The notes under the pieces are model-generated. The model searched no databases and was not told the DNA's origin. It was given only the letters and a program-made list of their open reading frames with translations. From assembly GCA_024707225.1 (NCBI GenBank), contig JANQAE010000001.1:1488001-1552000 (forward strand): a DNA stretch of 64,000 nucleotides, written 5' to 3'. The position numbers were made by a program, and so were the translations under genes. This document shows positions 28,551 to 36,985 of this stretch, piece by piece. This DNA comes from Dokdonella sp. (lineage in GTDB: Bacteria > Pseudomonadota > Gammaproteobacteria > Xanthomonadales > Rhodanobacteraceae). Each line of letters begins with the position of its first letter. The stretch's first letter is position 1.

Positions 28551-28739
28551 TCAGTAGGTGCCGCCGTCGATGCCGCCCCATGCGGCGTCGCCAGTAGCGT
28601 TGCTTTGCTTGACCAGCGCCTGCCCCGTCGTGCCCCCGGTGGGTAGGCCTCCGGGCGGGCCTGGCGGTCCGGGCTGGCCGGCGGGCGAAACCTCAACCAG
28701 GTACTCGACCACCTCAACGGTGATGTGCTGATCAGCCAT
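28551..28739 (-). CDS. Small collagen-like phage protein
   Basis: 62 residues from ATG 28739. It contains a short collagen-type run (QPGPPGPPGG) and ends GIDGGTY, like the neighbouring fibre genes. Collagen-like triplets trimerise fibre proteins in many phages. Too short for a more precise call. Confidence 0.55.
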   Translation of the reverse strand: MADQHITVEVVEYLVEVSPAGQPGPPGPPGGLPTGGTTGQALVKQSNATGDAAWGGIDGGTY

Positions 28740-29085
28740 CGGCGATCGCATCCGGCAGCAGTCGGAACGGGATCGGAAAACTGACGCGGTCGTCCGCGTC
28801 GGTCGGGTTGTACAGGCGCAGCTGCGCGGCGACCTCGATGGGCTGACGCAGAATCGGCAGCGCGTCCGTCAGCGTCGCCCCGATCAGAATCGTCACCGCG
28901 CCTGCGCCGTGATCGATCTGCACACCACTGTCCTGATCGACGTGCAGCAGGGCCGGCAGTGACTCGTCCCACGCGGCGCGGGCCTGAAACCGCGCGCGCG
29001 TGTACTGCACGCCGATACCGCCGCGCACCCGCACCGTGAAGCGGCAGGGATCGCCCTTGCGGCACTTGATGACGCCCGCGCTCAT
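28732..29085 (-). CDS. Phage protein of unknown function
   Basis: 117 residues from ATG 29085, overlapping the Rz stop (ATGA). Beta-rich (CRFTVRVRGGIGVQYTRARFQA, VTILIGATLTDALP, VAAQLRLYNP). It joins the lysis genes to the fibre-like genes. The family is not recognised; probably structural. Confidence 0.5.
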   Translation of the reverse strand: MSAGVIKCRKGDPCRFTVRVRGGIGVQYTRARFQARAAWDESLPALLHVDQDSGVQIDHGAGAVTILIGATLTDALPILRQPIEVAAQLRLYNPTDADDRVSFPIPFRLLPDAIADG

Positions 29086-29618
29086 CGTGCTTCACCCGAC
29101 GACACCGCCCGCACGATGTCCTGCAGCGCGACTACTTGCGCGTCGCACTCCGCGGCAGCTCGAACAATTCGAGCCGCACTTTCTGCTCGGTCGTCGGCGG
29201 TCGCATCAGGTGCGCCGGTATCGGGGGCGGCGGCGGACAGATCGCGGGCACGCGCTTCGGCGTCGGTCCAGCGGCGGTGCAGCCGCAAATTGTCAGCACG
29301 CAGATCAGCGAGCACATGCGCGCCCGTTGCTTCGGCATCTCGGACTCCTCGGTCATAGTTGGAGGCGGCCAGGATGTAGGCCGCCGACAGCTCTTCGTTG
29401 CGCTCGCGTGCGTGTCGCTCGGCTGATGCGACGGCATCGGCAGTGGCGGCGGTCGACAGCGCAACCGACGCGCGCAGGTCGGACAGATCGGATTTCGCGT
29501 CACTCAGGCTCAACGTCTGAGCCGACGCGACGACCGCCAGCAGTGCCGCGAGGACGGCGAACAGCGTGGCGCGGACGCCGCCCAGTGCAGCGACGATGCC
29601 GGCGAGCGCGCCCGCCAT
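29082..29618 (-). CDS. Rz-like inner-membrane spanin
   Basis: 178 residues with an N-terminal transmembrane segment (VRATLFAVLAALLAVVASA, about residues 15-33) followed by a helical, Ala/Arg/Glu-rich periplasmic region (ADAVASAERHARERNEELSAAY, LRADNLRLHRRWTDAEARARD). This is the shape of an i-spanin, which disrupts the outer membrane together with an o-spanin. A lipoprotein gene is nested inside it in another frame, the classical Rz/Rz1 arrangement, and the endolysin gene is directly upstream. Confidence 0.8.
   Translation of the reverse strand: MAGALAGIVAALGGVRATLFAVLAALLAVVASAQTLSLSDAKSDLSDLRASVALSTAATADAVASAERHARERNEELSAAYILAASNYDRGVRDAEATGAHVLADLRADNLRLHRRWTDAEARARDLSAAAPDTGAPDATADDRAESAARIVRAAAECDAQVVALQDIVRAVSSGEAR
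29132..29338 (-). CDS. Rz1-like outer-membrane spanin lipoprotein, nested in Rz
   Basis: 68 residues in a second frame within Rz. ATG 29338 is chosen because GAGGAG lies 6 nt upstream. A lipoprotein signal with lipobox L-T-I-C-G-C is followed by a proline-rich mature part (ICPPPPPIPAHLMRPP), typical of o-spanins. Confidence 0.82.
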   Translation of the reverse strand: MPKQRARMCSLICVLTICGCTAAGPTPKRVPAICPPPPPIPAHLMRPPTTEQKVRLELFELPRSATRK

Positions 29619-30292
29619 TACTGGCGCCCCCGGCGAAGCACGCCGTAGACCGTCAGCGCCACGCCGATCACGACCGCCAGCGCCACCAGAATCGTCAGCG
29701 TGATGCTGCCGTCACTGGCGCCACGCATACCGGCGGCACTGCTGAGGAGCGCCTCGCCGGCGGCCGTGAGGCCCGCCGCGCCCGCGACGCCCGAACCGAC
29801 CGCCTCGGGCGAGAGCGCGACCTTGGCGGCGCGCCGCTCCGGCAGCACACCCACACGGTGCAGGCCCTCGTCGATCTGCCACTGCGCGTACCACTTCGAG
29901 CCGCGGCCGTAGACCGCCGGGTCGCCGTTCTCGTGGCGGATGATGGCCTGCACGAGCGGCTCCATGTGCGCATAAGCATGCACATCGATGTGCGAGTCGG
30001 GCGAGACGCCCACGGCGCGGGCGACCTGCTGCACATAGGCCTCGGTGTTGTTCTCCGCCGGCGGTGCCCAGCGGCGGATCATCTGGCGCACCGTGCCCAA
30101 GCCATGCTTGTCCTGGTACGTGATCAGGATTCGAGCGAGCGCCCGGATACCGGACACGGCGTCGCCGAAGATGCAGAACCGTGGGTCGCCGGACTGGTCG
30201 AGCGCCAAGCCCTGCCACGGTGTGCCGTCGCGTTCGATGTTCCCTGGATTGTGGTTCCGGATGCCGCGCGGCAGCCGCTGATCAGAACTCAT
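29618..30292 (-). CDS. Endolysin-like peptidoglycan hydrolase with C-terminal membrane segment
   Basis: 224 residues. The N-terminal domain has the RGIRNHNPGNIE motif of phage lytic transglycosylase/P5-like enzymes, followed by WQGLALDQSGDPRFCIF. The C-terminal 40 residues hold one transmembrane helix (ITLTILVALAVVIGVALTVYGVL) followed by RRGRQ, so the enzyme may be membrane-tethered, unlike a soluble lambda-type endolysin. It lies between the holin candidate and Rz. The catalytic residue was not assigned. Confidence 0.75.
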   Translation of the reverse strand: MSSDQRLPRGIRNHNPGNIERDGTPWQGLALDQSGDPRFCIFGDAVSGIRALARILITYQDKHGLGTVRQMIRRWAPPAENNTEAYVQQVARAVGVSPDSHIDVHAYAHMEPLVQAIIRHENGDPAVYGRGSKWYAQWQIDEGLHRVGVLPERRAAKVALSPEAVGSGVAGAAGLTAAGEALLSSAAGMRGASDGSITLTILVALAVVIGVALTVYGVLRRGRQ

Positions 30293-30573
30293 GGATTAAC
30301 CTTCCTCTCAAGAATCCGAACACGGTCCTCGAGGCTGTTGATGCGCTGAACGAGCGCCCAGTCCACCTTCGTGTTGAGCGACGCGAGGTCGGTCTTCACG
30401 GCGTTGATGTCTTCCTGCTGCCTGTCCTGCTTTGCCACGACGCTCGCCACCGTGGAGGTCAGCAGCCCCAGCAGCACGGTGAGGACCGCGAGCAGCAGCG
30501 GCGTCACGATTCGTGCGGCGAACTTCGCCCAAGCGCTCTCGGCAACCTCAGACACTCGATGCTCCACAGTCAT
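30289..30573 (-). CDS. Holin-like small membrane protein
   Basis: 94 residues from ATG 30573 with GGGAG 7 nt upstream. One long hydrophobic segment (IVTPLLLAVLTVLLGLLTSTVASVV) followed by a coiled coil (INSLEDRVRILERKV). Gene position directly before the endolysin (ATGA overlap) suggests a class-III-like holin or holin accessory. It is unusual that the lysis genes lie between capsid and tail genes. Confidence 0.6.
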   Translation of the reverse strand: MTVEHRVSEVAESAWAKFAARIVTPLLLAVLTVLLGLLTSTVASVVAKQDRQQEDINAVKTDLASLNTKVDWALVQRINSLEDRVRILERKVNP

Positions 30574-30640
30574 CGCGGTACTCCCGGCTGCCGCCACGTC
30601 GGGCGGCAGCCGTATGTGCGCCTAGATAACAGGCCCGCTA

Positions 30641-32527
30641 TCAGGTCAGCGCGTCCTTCATCGCCGCGAAGCTCAGCGCGTGGCGGACCGCGATGTCCAC
30701 GTCCTGCAGCGTGATGATGCGGACGGTGCCCGAGGTGCCGCCCGTGTAGGGGTCGACCAGCAGATCCAGGCCGCCCCACATGCCGATGATCAGATCGGCG
30801 AAGTTGCCGAAGATGATCGCGGAGCAGACGTCCTCGCTCGTGCCCTTGTCCAGGTTGCTCGGCACGGCATTGGTCACGGCTGCGCGATAGCCGTTCAGCG
30901 GCTCGGTACCGCGCTGCCACACGCGCTCACCGGTGCCAGGGCCATCGACGAACGTCTTCTTGAGCTTGCCGCGCACCTTGGCGTTGGTCAGGTAGGCGAG
31001 CGAGCCGATGTCGGCGTTGGCGACGGAGACGAGCGTCTCGAGATCGACGATGTGATCCCAGGTCGGTGCGAGGCCATTCGTGCCGCCGGCCACGTCGCCG
31101 ATGCCGACCGCACTCAGGATGCCGCGCGGCTCGTTGCCGGCACCGGAGCCGCTGATCGCTGCCTGCTGAATCGCCAGGCCGAGCGTCGTGGCGAGATCGT
31201 TCTTGACGAACGATTCGACGTCGATCGACGACTGCAGGAGCAACTTGCGGCTGATGTCGGTGTAGGCGCCGACCGTCTTCGGCGTCATCGTGACCTGATC
31301 GAACGCCTGCTGGCTCTCCGTCGGAGCGCCGGACTCGGCAACCCAGTACGCCGTGGCGCCTCCGGTCTGGCGGGGAATCGCGATGTTGCCGACCAGGCCG
31401 GTCAGATAACGCACGCCCAGGCCACTGATCACCTGGGCGTTGCGCAGGAGGTCGATGAAGTCGCCCGACCGCAGATCAGTCGCGACGGTGTGGCCGCCAG
31501 CCGTGGCCGTGCCGACCGTCAGGTCGCGCTTGAGCATGTCAGCCGGCACCATGAGACCGCGCGAAGCCTTTCCGGACTTGCTGGTGGCGGCCTCCGAACA
31601 CTCGATCTCGAACGCCGCCGCGCGACGGACGGCGGCGTCGCTCGGGTTGGCGAGGTAGTTCAGGGCGCGCAGGAAGCTGTAGCTCCGCTTCTCCTTGTCC
31701 GTCATGCCGATGTCGGCATTCGGCTGAGGGGCGGACACCATTTTTTCCATGGCCTTCGCCCGGAACTCATCCAGCGACATGCCGGTGCGGACCGCCTCGC
31801 TTGCCAGGCCGCCCAGGTCATAGCGCTTGTACTGGTCGGCGATGGCGAGAATGTCGGCAGTGCGCTTGCGTTCGATATCGGCACCGGCCGCGCGCAAGGC
31901 GGCCGTGTCGACGGTGGTCACCGAAGCGGCGGGCGGGGTTGCGGGAGCAGCGACGGCGGGTGCCGGCGCGGGGGTGGCGTCAGACATTCTTGATTCCTCG
32001 GGTTTCGGTTGATCGACGCTCCGGCCAACACCAACAGCGGTGTCCGCCGGAACGCTCACAAGGCTGATTTCGTAGGGTTCCCAATCGGTAATCCGGTACT
32101 TCTCGACGCCGTCCTTGCTCGACTCGAGCACGGCAGCGTGAATGCGGTATCCGACCGACACGTTGCGCCGGATCCCATCCATGACGTCCTGGAAGATTTC
32201 GCTGGCGCGCGCGCTCCTCCCGAAGCGCACCACGGCACGGGCCACCCGGTCCTTGCCGATCTGCACCGACTCGATGACTCCCACCTGGTCACGTGTGTCG
32301 TGATCCATCAACAGCGCGCCGCCACTGGTGAGGCGGTCCGTGCGGATGGCTTTCTTGCCGTGGTCGAGGATCTCGATACCCCACCAGCGCTCCACCTCGC
32401 TCTCGCTCGAGAACGCCAGCTCGACGGTTCTTGCCGCCTCGTCGATCGACGCTCGCTCCACGAGCATGAAGAAGCCGCGCCGGGCGGTGCTTCCGGGGTT
32501 GAGATCCTTGGGTACGCTCTGCGTCAT
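30641..32527 (-). CDS. HK97-type prohead protease fused to major capsid protein
   Basis: 628 residues from ATG 32527. Residues about 20-175 are an S78-type prohead protease (GGALLMDHDTRDQVG with the likely His, NVSVGYRI with the likely Ser, WEPYEISLVSVPAD). An Ala/Pro-rich linker and a delta-type scaffold helix follow, then an HK97-fold capsid domain (IPRQTGGATAYWVAE, DISRKLLLQSSIDVESFV, AISGSGAGNEPRGIL). Such fusions are known among siphoviruses; self-cleavage releases the capsid subunit. One of the repeated hairpins lies just upstream (32550-32580). Confidence 0.9.
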   Translation of the reverse strand: MTQSVPKDLNPGSTARRGFFMLVERASIDEAARTVELAFSSESEVERWWGIEILDHGKKAIRTDRLTSGGALLMDHDTRDQVGVIESVQIGKDRVARAVVRFGRSARASEIFQDVMDGIRRNVSVGYRIHAAVLESSKDGVEKYRITDWEPYEISLVSVPADTAVGVGRSVDQPKPEESRMSDATPAPAPAVAAPATPPAASVTTVDTAALRAAGADIERKRTADILAIADQYKRYDLGGLASEAVRTGMSLDEFRAKAMEKMVSAPQPNADIGMTDKEKRSYSFLRALNYLANPSDAAVRRAAAFEIECSEAATSKSGKASRGLMVPADMLKRDLTVGTATAGGHTVATDLRSGDFIDLLRNAQVISGLGVRYLTGLVGNIAIPRQTGGATAYWVAESGAPTESQQAFDQVTMTPKTVGAYTDISRKLLLQSSIDVESFVKNDLATTLGLAIQQAAISGSGAGNEPRGILSAVGIGDVAGGTNGLAPTWDHIVDLETLVSVANADIGSLAYLTNAKVRGKLKKTFVDGPGTGERVWQRGTEPLNGYRAAVTNAVPSNLDKGTSEDVCSAIIFGNFADLIIGMWGGLDLLVDPYTGGTSGTVRIITLQDVDIAVRHALSFAAMKDALT

Positions 32528-32549
32528 GGGGCTATCGTCTCCACCGCAC

Positions 32550-32580
32550 GCGAAATGAATAAGGCAAACGATTTCGCATC
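32550..32580. repeat. 31-bp hairpin repeat, copy 2
   Basis: Identical to 34622-34652 except for one base (32570). It forms a stem GCGAAAT/ATTTCGC around a loop containing AATAAGGCAAAC. It fills the gap between the portal stop and the protease-capsid start. Confidence 0.8.
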
Positions 32581-34060
32581 ACTCATCTTCTTTCCCTTCC
32601 TCATCGACGCCCGGCCTCGCGACCGATTTGGGCGACTGGGGAGCCGGCATGGGCAGCCCGCGCTTTTTCAGCATGTCCTTGAAGCGCTCGATGTCATCGA
32701 GCACATCGACGATGTCGCGGCCGGTCTGCGCCGCAATCTGCTGCGGACTTGCGAGCATGTGATCGATCGCGATGACGCTCGCCTGGATGTCCTTGAGCGG
32801 ATCCACCCACGCCCAGCGGCGCGCCTGCCAGGTGTGCACGCTGAACTTGCTGAACTTGCTGGCAGGCAATGCCGAGCCTGTCGGCAGCCGAATCAGCTGG
32901 CCGAGCAGCGACCATGCAAGCCAGGCCTCGAACACCGGCACCAGCGCCGCCGAGATGAGCCACGACTGCACGACCATCCATTCCTCGCGCTCCTCCAGCA
33001 CACCCGAGCGAATCGAGCTGAAGTTGACGCCCTCCAGGTCGTTGCCGAGGCTGTGATAGGACACGCCGGCGGCGCTCGCGACGCCGCGCAGCGCGGCTTT
33101 GCAGAAGGCGTCGAACTGCTCGTGCGGATAAGTCGGGTCGTAGGTCTCGAGCGAGTAGCCGGCCGGTGCCACGTCGAAAGTGCCGGGTTCCGCGGTCGCG
33201 ATGAAGTCGCCTTTGTCGGTCACTTCATCGTGCGACGGGGCCGCGCCATCCTTGGAGACGTACATGCCCATCTTCGATGCGCCGACGCGCGCAGCGATCA
33301 CTGCAGCCTCGCGGTATCCGCCCAGGTCGCGCAGCAGCTTCATGGCGGCATGCAGCCAGGGCACCCCGCGGGTCTGCTCCACTTCCAGCGGTATGAAGCA
33401 GTGAATGATGTCCTCGGCCGGCACGCGCTCGCGATCACGCGATTGCGGGCTTCCTGCCGGGAAGCGGATCAGGTGATAGGCGACAGGGCGCCGATAGGTG
33501 TCGACCTCGACGCCCATGATGATGGCGTTGCTATTGCCCGTCGCTGCGCGGTTGAGCGTGGTATCGATGCGCGCGACGTCCAACATCTGCAGCTGGAAGC
33601 CGAACTCGCCGCGGCCAGGCTGCCGCACGATGCGCATCAAGCCCTCACCGTCCCTGGCGACTGCCGCAATGAACGTCCGCCAGAAGTCGTCTCCGCTCAG
33701 CTTGCCCGTGACGTCGAAATTGCCCGGACGGCATTGGCGATACCAGGCCGCCTCGATGGCGGCGTTGGCGAGTACATCCGGCTGACCATCGGGGTCGGTC
33801 ACGGCGCACTGCAGGACGAACCCCTGCGCACCCACGACGTTGTTACGCACCATCCTGAAGAACTTGGCGGCGTACTCGTTGTTCTTGCCGAGGTCTCGTG
33901 ATCGATTCCGCAGCGCATCAAGGTCGCCGCGCAGCTCGTCGTCGATCGCTGCCGAGCCGGCGAGCCATGACGCGGTGAGACGGTTGATCTGCGCGGCCTC
34001 GAAACGGCGCTTCGCGGCCGTCGCCGTCACTCCGAGCTTGCCCCGCAACCACGCCAGCAT
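32579..34060 (-). CDS. Portal protein (lambda gpB family)
   Basis: 493 residues from ATG 34060. Lambda-type portal motifs: DLDALRNRSRDLGKNNEYAAKFFRMVRNNVVG, HCFIPLEVEQTRGVPWLH, GDFIATAEPGTFDVAPAGY and NDLEGVNFSSIRSGVLEEREEW. It forms the ring through which DNA enters the head and to which the tail connector binds. Its start overlaps the preceding gene by one base (TGATG). The C-terminal end is acidic (DEEGKEDE). Confidence 0.93.
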   Translation of the reverse strand: MLAWLRGKLGVTATAAKRRFEAAQINRLTASWLAGSAAIDDELRGDLDALRNRSRDLGKNNEYAAKFFRMVRNNVVGAQGFVLQCAVTDPDGQPDVLANAAIEAAWYRQCRPGNFDVTGKLSGDDFWRTFIAAVARDGEGLMRIVRQPGRGEFGFQLQMLDVARIDTTLNRAATGNSNAIIMGVEVDTYRRPVAYHLIRFPAGSPQSRDRERVPAEDIIHCFIPLEVEQTRGVPWLHAAMKLLRDLGGYREAAVIAARVGASKMGMYVSKDGAAPSHDEVTDKGDFIATAEPGTFDVAPAGYSLETYDPTYPHEQFDAFCKAALRGVASAAGVSYHSLGNDLEGVNFSSIRSGVLEEREEWMVVQSWLISAALVPVFEAWLAWSLLGQLIRLPTGSALPASKFSKFSVHTWQARRWAWVDPLKDIQASVIAIDHMLASPQQIAAQTGRDIVDVLDDIERFKDMLKKRGLPMPAPQSPKSVARPGVDEEGKEDE

Positions 34061-34599
34061 CAGAGGCGCACCATCAGGCGGCGCATGGGGCCGGCGCTAC
34101 CGGCATCCTCCGCAGCGACCATGGCAGCGTAGCGGTCGCGGAATGCGAGCAGCTCCGGAATGGGATGGTTTCGGATACGCCGCTCGCCGAGCTGCATTTC
34201 TCCGGCGGCCGGCGATCGCGACTCAAGCCACGCGTTGATGGCGTCGAGCACCTTGCGCGCGTGCGATCGCGTATCCATTCCGCCTATCGCGGCGGCCAGA
34301 TCGGGTAGCACGCGAAGCTGCGTGACGCTGACCGTGTGGCGATCCCCGCCCCGCGTTACGAACTCCTGGACCGAGTACAGCGCAGGAGCCCATGCGGCCG
34401 ACGTTGCGGCGGGAACCGATACTGCGTACTCGGCCCCATTCGCAGTCGCGGCGAACGAATGGACTGCGGTCGGAGAAACCAGAGTGTAGGAGAGCGTCCA
34501 GCCGTCAGAGGCGGGAAATTCCGGGATCGTCCGGCGCCAGATTAGCGTGTCGCCGGCTCGGACTTCGCGCGGTACGCAGGGCGGTGGGCATGCGGTCAT
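34060..34599 (-). CDS. Probable head-tail connector (gpW position)
   Basis: 179 residues from ATG 34599. The N-terminal 110 residues are beta-type (GDTLIWRRTIPEF, WTLSYTLVSP), and the C-terminal 65 are helical and end ERRIRNHPIPELLAFRDRYAAMVAAEDA. The place between terminase and portal is where lambda gpW lies, but the protein is longer and not clearly homologous. Upstream is the other copy of the 31-bp hairpin repeat. Confidence 0.5.
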   Translation of the reverse strand: MTACPPPCVPREVRAGDTLIWRRTIPEFPASDGWTLSYTLVSPTAVHSFAATANGAEYAVSVPAATSAAWAPALYSVQEFVTRGGDRHTVSVTQLRVLPDLAAAIGGMDTRSHARKVLDAINAWLESRSPAAGEMQLGERRIRNHPIPELLAFRDRYAAMVAAEDAGSAGPMRRLMVRL

Positions 34600-34621
34600 G
34601 CCTCATCGTGTTCCGGGCGAT

Positions 34622-34652
34622 GCGAAATGAATAAGGCAAACCATTTCGCATC
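34622..34652. repeat. 31-bp hairpin repeat, copy 1
   Basis: Forms a perfect 12-bp stem (34618-34629 with 34642-34653) around a 12-nt loop AATAAGGCAAAC. It lies directly after the stop of the Mor-like gene. There is no T-run on either side, so it is probably an RNA-processing or stability element, not a terminator. Confidence 0.8.
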
Positions 34653-34653
34653 G

Positions 34654-35049
34654 TCAGGCCGATTTGACGATCTGCTGGATCCGACGAATCGACAGCCCCC
34701 AGCGCCGAGCGAGAATTCCGACGTGTTCCCCGCGCCGATGTTCAGCGCGGATGCGCTCCTCGCGGGCACTTCGGAGGCGCCGCCCCAGTTCGCCCTGCTT
34801 GGCAATATAGGGCCTGTCGCCGCCCCAGTCGCGGCGCACATCGCGCTCAACGTCGGCCACAAGGTCCGCCGGGAGGGTGAATCGACTCAGTATCCGCTGC
34901 AGCAGATCGGAAACGATGTCAGCCGGCTCCACTTCACCAGTTGGTTGCGAAATTGGCGGCCGGTCTTCGCCGGGCGGAGGGGCGGTGCTCAGCTCCCCCG
35001 TCGACTGGCTGGCGGCCGACAGCTGCAACTGTGATCGATTTGATTTCAT
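34654..35049 (-). CDS. Mor/C-type transcription regulator
   Basis: 131 residues from ATG 35049. After an unstructured N-terminal 45 residues, the rest follows the Mor family: a helical dimerisation part (IVSDLLQRILSRFTLPADLVADVERDVRRDWGG region) and a C-terminal helix-turn-helix (RRGEHVGILARRWGLSIRRIQQIVK). Mor activates middle promoters in Mu-like phages. Here the gene sits between the terminase and head genes and overlaps the terL end by 116 nt, so it could control the late genes downstream. The overlap region may also mean that the true start is internal. Confidence 0.7.
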   Translation of the reverse strand: MKSNRSQLQLSAASQSTGELSTAPPPGEDRPPISQPTGEVEPADIVSDLLQRILSRFTLPADLVADVERDVRRDWGGDRPYIAKQGELGRRLRSAREERIRAEHRRGEHVGILARRWGLSIRRIQQIVKSA

Positions 35050-36985
35050 TGATGGGCGCCTGATGCTGATGGGTTGGCGTGAAGAGGTCGGAGGGCGGCT
35101 GGACGGTCTGCTCGAGCGTCTGCCAAAACTTCGCGCGCGACGGCCGCCAGAGATCAAGTCGCTCTTCGAGCCAGATGGCGTACGTGACGCAGTCACGCAC
35201 CTCGATGCGCTTGCGCGTAGCGGTCCATCGCGTCTCGGTCCCCGACTGCACGCGCCGGACCGCGCGCGCTTCACCGGCGAACTGCTTGAACCATTCGTCC
35301 GAGAGGTCCTTGGAGATGTGGACGTACCCAGGCCCGGGCACCTTCACCTCCATGCGACCCTGCAGGCGGTCCTTCGCGAGATTGGTGCCGACGTGCCACA
35401 GCGTCGGTCCGTGCTTCTCGATGCGGCCGTTCCACCGATAGCTCACCTTCGTGTTGCCGTTCTCGATCGAGCGCTCGCGACCGCTGGCGCCCTTGATCGC
35501 GTGCACGCGCAGCACCTTGAGCCGATGAGCGAACGCGTACACGGCATCCGCATGATGGCCACCGGAATCGATCGCGCTCGCGTAGATGCCCTGCGGCGTG
35601 CCGCAGGCGTGGTCGTATTGCGCGGTCCGAAGGAATTCTTCCACCTCGTCCCACACCGCCTGCAGCGCAGGGTTGCCATGGAATACGCGATGGTCGATCG
35701 TCCACATCTGGCCGCCGATGCCGTAGCCCCACACCGCGACTTCCAGGCGATTGTCCTGGGTGTCGATGCCGGCGAGCAGCAGCAGGCAGTCGCGCGGCAT
35801 GAATCGCAGCGGGAATGGCTCGGCGCGTGCCTTGATGTCGTCGACCTCGGTGCGCTCGATCTCGCCCTCCCAGGTCTCGCCGCGCGTGGTGTTGACGAAG
35901 GCCTTCATTTTCGTGTCGTCGCCTTCGAGCTGCTTTTCGCGCGCGGCTTTGAACTCGCGCACGATCTGCGACCAGGCGACCGCAGGGCTGTAGGCCGTCC
36001 AGACGTGGAACGCGACATGACGCGGCGTCGGCACGGCCTTTCCGGCCGAGTCCGTGAATCGGCCATCGGCATGCAGCCATACCGTGCCGTCCTCATTGAT
36101 CCAGACACCGCCCTCGTCAGCCGCAAGATATTCCGCCTGGGTGATGTCGCAGGCGCAGTGCGGGCAGAGGTGGCGCACGCTCTCCGGATCGTCTCCGAAC
36201 TTGAAGCCGTGCGGCTCGTCCTTGCCGCCCCACGTCAACGCGTGCCGGCCGCTACAGTGCGGGCACGCGATCTGAAACGTGAAGCGCTCATCGGCGCGGG
36301 TGCATCGGTCCTCGATGAGCGAGAAGCCGCGCAGCTTCGGCGTGCTGCCGCACACCAGCTTCGGGAAGGTCGCGCCCTCTAGCCGCTTCGCTGCCAGGGT
36401 GACGGGGTCGCCCTCCTTTTCGACGTCGCGATCGAACGCCTCGAGCTCGTCGAGGTAAGCGCAGTCGATCGAGATGCGGCGGTAGTTCTTGGCCGCCTTG
36501 CCGCCGAGCACGCGCAGGACCGAGCCGAGGAAGCGCTTTTGCTGCAGCGTGTTGTCCTTGTGCCGCGCCATGAACGACGGGAACACGGCCTGCATGACCT
36601 CGACGTCGCGCAGCATCGTGTCCAACTCGGACTTGACGAAGTCGGCGGCATCGTCGTCTGTCGGCTGCCACAGTGCCTGATTGCGCCGCTTGTGCTCGGC
36701 GTTGTACCCGATGCTGGCGAGCAGGATCTTGCTGTAGCCGACCCGCGCCGATTTCTTGACGTCGACCTCGACGATGTCGTCGTTGCTGATGCACGCCATG
36801 ATGCCGCGCTGAAACGGCCACGGCGTCCAGCGCTGCTCGACGTACGACGATTCGGCGGACAGGTAAAAGTGATCGCGTGCCCACTGGTCGAGCGTCTTCG
36901 GCTCGGGCACGCCCCACGCGGAGAGGCCCCGTCGAAATCGGCGATCGACCTCGATCCGGCAATCCGCGTCGCGCAGCAGCGTCAC
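34934..36985 (-). CDS. terL: Terminase large subunit (lambda gpA family)
   Basis: 683 residues from GTG 36985, which overlaps the terS stop (GTGA). The ATPase half has the P-loop region VDVKKSARVGYSK and the Walker B segment ISIDCAYLDELEAFD; the nuclease half has LLAGIDTQDNRLEVAVWGYG and ASAIDSGGHHADAVYAF. A zinc-like CPHCSGRH...CPHCAC pair lies between them, as in lambda gpA. It cuts concatemeric DNA and packages it. Lambda-type terminases usually make cos ends; a cos site was not located. The last 38 codons overlap the Mor-like gene. Confidence 0.93.
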   Translation of the reverse strand: MTLLRDADCRIEVDRRFRRGLSAWGVPEPKTLDQWARDHFYLSAESSYVEQRWTPWPFQRGIMACISNDDIVEVDVKKSARVGYSKILLASIGYNAEHKRRNQALWQPTDDDAADFVKSELDTMLRDVEVMQAVFPSFMARHKDNTLQQKRFLGSVLRVLGGKAAKNYRRISIDCAYLDELEAFDRDVEKEGDPVTLAAKRLEGATFPKLVCGSTPKLRGFSLIEDRCTRADERFTFQIACPHCSGRHALTWGGKDEPHGFKFGDDPESVRHLCPHCACDITQAEYLAADEGGVWINEDGTVWLHADGRFTDSAGKAVPTPRHVAFHVWTAYSPAVAWSQIVREFKAAREKQLEGDDTKMKAFVNTTRGETWEGEIERTEVDDIKARAEPFPLRFMPRDCLLLLAGIDTQDNRLEVAVWGYGIGGQMWTIDHRVFHGNPALQAVWDEVEEFLRTAQYDHACGTPQGIYASAIDSGGHHADAVYAFAHRLKVLRVHAIKGASGRERSIENGNTKVSYRWNGRIEKHGPTLWHVGTNLAKDRLQGRMEVKVPGPGYVHISKDLSDEWFKQFAGEARAVRRVQSGTETRWTATRKRIEVRDCVTYAIWLEERLDLWRPSRAKFWQTLEQTVQPPSDLFTPTHQHQAPINEIKSITVAAVGRQPVDGGAEHRPSARRRPAANFATNW

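Noticed and set aside
32555-32580. Start of a small gene (MNKAN...) in the 31-bp repeats on the + strand
   Set aside because: Both copies begin with ATG, but the following frames are antisense to phage genes and unlike each other; the conserved hairpin is the better explanation.
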